Shown: positions 60,557 to 64,000 of the stretch, piece by piece
How positions within the stretch are numbered: the first letter of the stretch is position 1
How the letters are laid out: every line of letters begins with the position of its first letter
Assembly (NCBI RefSeq): GCF_900460065.1
Contig: NZ_UAVD01000026.1
Coordinates: forward strand, 186,001 to 250,000
From: Streptomyces griseus
GTDB lineage: Bacteria; Actinomycetota; Actinomycetes; Streptomycetales; Streptomycetaceae
Direction of reading: 5' to 3'
Length of the DNA: 64,000 nucleotides
Position numbers and translations under genes: made by a program
The notes under the pieces: generated by a model
Database searches by the model: none
Told to the model about the DNA's origin: nothing
Seen by the model: only the letters and a program-made list of their open reading frames with translations

Positions 60557-60716
60557 GGGCCACCGGGCCCCGACCTCGGCGTCTACGGGGTGTGCACCGG
60601 CGCACTCGCCAAGCGTTCGATCGTTACGAGTGCGTCACCGGGGATGCATTGGCCGGTTTCCGGCGCAGCTCAGTGGGGCATCCAACCCGTGGCGTGGGGC
60701 AAAGGAGGTCTCGGGG

Positions 60717-61328
60717 GTGGCGTTGGTGGTGGCACGAGAAGTGCCCGCGTCGTCGAGCATGGCCATTCCTCATGGCCCTGCCGGCGTGGGGCAGGCACGA
60801 CACCGGATGCGTGAGCAGTTGCGCGGCAACGGGGTGTCGGACGCGGTCGTCGACGACGCTGTGCTGATCCTCTCCGAACTCCTCAGCAACGCCTGTCGGC
60901 ACGGCAGGCCCCTGGGGCGGCACACCGACGTCGGCGACGGAGACGTCCGCGCCGCCTGGCGGGTGGACACCGCCGGCGGGCTCACCGTGGAGGTCACGGA
61001 CGGCGGCGGGCCGACCCGCCCGGTTCCGGCCACCCCTTCGGTGACGGCACGCGGCGGCCGGGGCCTCAACATCATCAGCGCCCTGGCCCAGGAATGGGGC
61101 GTACGGGACGAATCCTCCGGCGAGGTCACCGTCTGGGCCCTGGTCTCCTCGGAGAAGCCGCCCGGAATCGACGGCACCGGATCCGCGCCCGGCGGAAGCG
61201 GCACCGACGGCGCCGAGGGAACCGGTGCCAACGGCTCGGGAGCACGGTCCATCGCCGCCCACGGCATCGGCGGGCTTCCCGGGTTCGAGGGACTGGACCT
61301 CTCCGAGGCCTTCGACGACGTGGGCTGA
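60717..61328 (+). CDS. ATP-binding protein of RsbW-like histidine-kinase fold
   Basis: A 203-residue protein with the HATPase N box LSELLSNACRHG, G1 VTDGGGPTRP and G2 ARGGRGLNIISAL. It is a stand-alone GHKL ATPase of the anti-sigma serine kinase type common in Streptomyces. A Gly/Ser-rich linker and a short acidic C-terminus follow. GTG 60717 has an excellent ribosome site (AAAGGAGG). Confidence 0.85.
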   Translation: MALVVAREVPASSSMAIPHGPAGVGQARHRMREQLRGNGVSDAVVDDAVLILSELLSNACRHGRPLGRHTDVGDGDVRAAWRVDTAGGLTVEVTDGGGPTRPVPATPSVTARGGRGLNIISALAQEWGVRDESSGEVTVWALVSSEKPPGIDGTGSAPGGSGTDGAEGTGANGSGARSIAAHGIGGLPGFEGLDLSEAFDDVG

Positions 61329-61478
61329 CGCACCCGCACGACGTGGGCCGAGCACCCGCACGACGTGGGCCGAGCACGAGGACGACGGGGGCCGGACCCG
61401 TACGGCGGACGAGCGGGGCTCCCCGGGCGGCTAGGCTCGCGCCGAGTCCGCACTGTCGCAATCGGGAGAATGCCCACC

Positions 61479-62444
61479 ATGGCCAAGAAGCGCCCTCAGT
61501 CCAAGGCCGGGAAGCAGCAGCTCAAGGACGGTGAGATCCCGGTCGTCGGGGCCCGTGAGCCCTGCCCGTGCGGATCGGGCCGCCGCTACAAGGCATGTCA
61601 CGGACGTGCCGCCGCCCAGGCCGTGACCGAGCTCGTGCACCGCCCCTTCGAGGGGCTCGCCGGCGAGTGCGACTGGGTCGCGCTGCGCGAGCTGGTGCCC
61701 GCCGCCACGGTCGAACTGACCCTCAAGGACGGGCTGCCCGAGGGCGTTCCGTCGGTGACGCTCGCGACGGTCCTGCCGATGGCCTGGCCGGCGCTGCGCC
61801 GCGACGACGGCTCCGTCCTGCTCGCCCTGCAGAACGACACCTCCTCCGGCGACCTCAGCCGTGACCTCGCGGACACGCTCCAGCGCGCTCTGGAGGTCGA
61901 GCCCGGCTCCCCGGTCACCGCACGCCGTGTGCCGGCCGACGGTCCGCGCCTCCAGGACCTCCTCGACCCGGACGCCGCCTTCGAGCCGAACGTGCACTCC
62001 GGGTTCGAGTTCTGGGTTCCGGACGCGGAGAACGCCACGCCGGAGGTGTCCGCCTCGCTGGAGCGCGCGAACGCCGCCGCGATCCCGACGACGCTGCTGT
62101 CCGGCGTCGACGCCGCGTACTGGTGCGAGACCCCGGAGAAGAACCACCTGCGCTGGGTCATGCCGCACCCCGAGGAGAAGCTCCTCGACGCGCTCGCCCG
62201 GCTGCACGCCGCGGGCACCTCCTCGCTCGGCGACGACACCCGGCTGGTCGGGTCGTTCCGGGCGCACGGTCTCGTGGTCCCCGTCTGGGACCTGCCCGGC
62301 TCGATGGGGGCCGAGGCGTGCGAGAAGCCCGCCGTCGAGTTCGCCGAGCGACTGGCCGCGGCGCTCGCGTCCGACGCCCCGCTCACCGCCGAGGAACGCC
62401 GCGCCCGGGGCGGTCTCACCAACCGCCAGGTGACCCTCAGCTGA
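61479..62444 (+). CDS. DUF5926-like protein with SEC-C zinc motif
   Basis: A 321-residue protein. A basic start (MAKKRPQSKAGKQQLKDG) is followed by the SEC-C motif PCPCGSGRRYKACHG (about 30-44), which coordinates zinc as in the SecA tail. The rest is a conserved actinobacterial domain with YWCETPEKNHLRWVMPHPEE. The function is unknown; a role near ribosomes or SecA is only suggested by the motif. An in-frame ATG at 61470 is closer to GGGAG than is ideal. Confidence 0.85.
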   Translation: MAKKRPQSKAGKQQLKDGEIPVVGAREPCPCGSGRRYKACHGRAAAQAVTELVHRPFEGLAGECDWVALRELVPAATVELTLKDGLPEGVPSVTLATVLPMAWPALRRDDGSVLLALQNDTSSGDLSRDLADTLQRALEVEPGSPVTARRVPADGPRLQDLLDPDAAFEPNVHSGFEFWVPDAENATPEVSASLERANAAAIPTTLLSGVDAAYWCETPEKNHLRWVMPHPEEKLLDALARLHAAGTSSLGDDTRLVGSFRAHGLVVPVWDLPGSMGAEACEKPAVEFAERLAAALASDAPLTAEERRARGGLTNRQVTLS

Positions 62445-62808
62445 AAGTGACGCCAGGACGCCCCTGACGGTGACCCGCGTCACAACTCGCCGTACTCGTA
62501 AGTAAATCGCCGTCTTTAAAGGCGAGATCGAATTTGCGAACGGCAGATCTCTTGTTACGGTTCTAGAAGCCCGGTCGCTGGTGCATCCCCCGTCGCCAGC
62601 GATCGGGCGTCTTCGTGTTCGGCCGCGGAGCGCCTGTGACACCCCCGGGCGCGGAGGGCGAACCTCCGAGAGACCCGGCCGTCCGCCGCGTCGCGCCCTC
62701 GTGCCGGAGTCCGTCGGGAGAGTGCTCAGCCGCAGGCGGTGCGGCCCCGGTCCGCACGCCCCCGGTCCGTACGCCCCCGATCCGTACGCCCCCGCCGGAC
62801 CGCGCCGG
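62445..62808. other. Intergenic region with hairpins and Crp-like site
   Basis: No gene is supported. GTGACCCGCGTCAC (62470-62483) fits the Crp pattern GTG-N6-GNCAC. TAAATCGCC and GGCGAGAT around 62503-62528 form a small stem. CCCGGTCGCTGG (62570-62581) with CCAGCGATCGGG (62596-62607) forms a 12-bp stem with one G-U pair. It looks like a structured leader, yet both flanking genes point into it. Confidence 0.45.
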
Positions 62809-63540
62809 TCAGCCCGCGGCGGGCGACGGCCGTTCGGATCCGGCGCGGAGCAGCAGCGGCGCCTCGTCCACCGGCCCGGCCCCCACGAACTCCGCCACCG
62901 CCGTCGCGGACCGGGGCGCACCCGAGGACGGCACGCGCGGCGTCTCGCAGATCCCCGGTTCGTCGTGGGTGGCCGGCTCGCAGCGCAGCTCCACGGTCCG
63001 CCCGCCCGGCCCCATCAGCGTGAGCACCGAGCGGAGTTCCTCCCCGGTCGTGTTCCGGTAGTAGAGGCGGGCCCAGGTCTCGCCGCCCCGGGCCAGGACG
63101 CAGGTCTGCGCCTCCACGCCCTCCGGTGCGACCAGTTCGGGACCGCACCGGATCACGGCGTCCGGGCGTCGCACCCCGTCCCTGCCGTCGATGGCGGGCG
63201 TGCCGCCCCTGCCGTACCCGTGATCGTGGCCGCGCCGGTGATCGTGGCCGTCAGAAGCGGGGGGAAGATAGAACGCGGGCGGGAAGGCCGTCTCCGCGCT
63301 CATGCCCGACGGCGATTTCAGCGACGTCGGAGAGAAGGCGGACGGCTCTTTTCCGGACAGGCCATCAGGCACGCCGATCCGCGCGTTTCCTGGCGAATCG
63401 CCAGGTGATTGCGCATCGGATGATGATGCCGGTTCGCCCGATACGGCGTCCGGGACAAGGGCGGGGTCCGCGGAAGCGACCAGCGGAGCCAGCCAGGCGA
63501 GAACAGCGGCGCCCGCGAGACCGATCATGCGGAGATTCAT
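62809..63540 (-). CDS. Secreted protein, function unknown
   Basis: A 243-residue protein. The signal peptide is MNLRMIGLAGAAVLAWLAPL with cleavage near VASADP. A disordered Pro/Ser-rich segment and a His/Asp/Gly cluster (DGHDHRRGHDHGYGRGG, about 100-116) that could bind metal come next. A conserved beta-rich domain then carries VIRCGPELVAPEGVEAQTCV and two more cysteine positions. No enzyme motif is recognised. ATG 63540 begins the signal peptide. Confidence 0.72.
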   Translation of the reverse strand: MNLRMIGLAGAAVLAWLAPLVASADPALVPDAVSGEPASSSDAQSPGDSPGNARIGVPDGLSGKEPSAFSPTSLKSPSGMSAETAFPPAFYLPPASDGHDHRRGHDHGYGRGGTPAIDGRDGVRRPDAVIRCGPELVAPEGVEAQTCVLARGGETWARLYYRNTTGEELRSVLTLMGPGGRTVELRCEPATHDEPGICETPRVPSSGAPRSATAVAEFVGAGPVDEAPLLLRAGSERPSPAAG

Positions 63541-63774
63541 GGTGGCCCCACCTGGCGACTGCGCGGAATTCCTGACGACGGGCGACGATATCGGCGCGAG
63601 GCGCACCGCCGCGTCGCCCGCCACCCGTTCACCGGTGATCCGGCCCGGCTCACACCCGTTCGAGTGAGCCCGGGCCCCGACTGTCGTGCGCCCGGGCACC
63701 GGGTGCCGTGAGCCCCGCGCCCGACGTCGGACGCCACGAGCCCTCCGCCAGGAAACCGGGCGCGCCGGGCATCT

Positions 63775-63804
63775 CCCGGCCGGGCGGTCGACCGCCCGGC
63801 CGGG
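63775..63804 (-). terminator. 30-bp perfect palindrome at the gene end
   Basis: CCCGGCCGGGCGGTC and its complement without loop, touching the stop codon of the minus-strand gene at the right edge. Confidence 0.65.
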
Positions 63805-64000
63805 TCAGTGCGCGAGCCGGCTGCCGCCGCCCGGGGCGCCGGTGCTCGCCTCGACCAGGGCGTCCAGGACCGCTTCCACATCCGGGAGCCACGGCGCCGC
63901 GGCCGCGGGAGCCCCGCCCTTGGCCCGCCGGTACGACACCGGGGCCGCGCCGGAGGTCTTCACCGGTGCGGGGGGTCGCTCCCAGCGGACCTGCCCCGCC
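63805..64000 (-). CDS. C-terminal end of an unidentified protein (5' part outside window)
   Basis: The last 64 residues are visible: AGQVRWERPPAPVKTSG, SYRRAKGG, APWLPDVEAVLDALVEAS and a Gly-rich end RLAH. The segment is a disordered basic stretch followed by one amphipathic helix. It is too little for identification. Confidence 0.55.
   Translation of the reverse strand, partial: AGQVRWERPPAPVKTSGAAPVSYRRAKGGAPAAAAPWLPDVEAVLDALVEASTGAPGGGSRLAH

Noticed and set aside
62569..62808. c-di-AMP (ydaO-type) riboswitch
   Set aside because: The region is structured but I could not align the conserved core, and no downstream plus-strand gene exists to be regulated.

Overview
The window is chromosomal DNA of a Streptomyces-type actinomycete. 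It is very GC-rich with frequent GTG starts and overlapping ATGA/GTGA gene junctions. It carries an SSI-type protease inhibitor, SigJ- and SigE-family sigma factors, tRNA genes used as integration targets, and a perfect parS site (46141-46156) that suggests the locus lies in the oriC-proximal core. The species cannot be named from the sequence.

Layout. 1-16 kb is ordinary chromosome. It holds an MFS exporter with a TetR regulator, a secreted endonuclease/exonuclease/phosphatase, a beta-lactamase-fold hydrolase, an operon of response regulator, histidine kinase, GT2-GtrA and GT39 genes, an amidohydrolase, a DUF2797 protein, and a SigJ-like ECF41 sigma factor beside a flavin oxidoreductase. 15.7-21.2 kb is an accessory, partly decayed stretch. 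It contains a tRNA-Ser-like relic, a NUDIX hydrolase with a beheaded XRE gene, a chain of tiny coupled ORFs leading into a methyltransferase interrupted by an in-frame amber codon, a divergent XRE regulator and a SLOG-like protein. A four-repeat orphan CRISPR array follows (21276-21484).

21.9-40.4 kb is a tandem array of two integrative elements in one tRNA-Arg(ACG) gene. Three identical 44-bp att copies mark the ends, and each element has its own pair of 13-bp-spaced arm-type repeats. Element A (3.1 kb) carries only an orphan DndB/DGQHR protein and a crippled integrase. Element B (15.4 kb) is a complete-looking actinomycete integrative and conjugative element (AICE): Int, Xis, iteron-like repeats, Rep ATPase, prim-pol, C5 methyltransferase, TraB, Spd-type membrane proteins and a clt-like hairpin region. 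Its left part is a cargo block: a DprA-like plus phosphoribosyltransferase pair (ShosTA-like), a trypsin-like protease, and a PP2C-like phosphatase coupled to an HTH/sensor protein. A Pycsar-effector-like membrane protein sits in the transfer operon.

40.6-54 kb returns to core genes: tRNA-Ser(GCT), the SSI inhibitor, a giant PAS pseudo-hybrid sensor, parS, an acyl-CoA synthetase, a SigE-family sigma factor, and a five-gene operon (two acyl-CoA dehydrogenases, MaoC-DUF35 fusion, MaoC hydratase, Ltp2-like thiolase). That operon has the gene set of the mycobacterial igr/chsE-chsH-ltp2 steroid side-chain operon. 54-57.7 kb has a small secreted protein, a chromosomal prim-pol and a wrecked element beside tRNA-Ser(TGA). 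57.8-64 kb is conserved core: an HtrA protease, a glycerophosphodiester phosphodiesterase, an RsbW-like ATPase, a SEC-C protein and a secreted protein.
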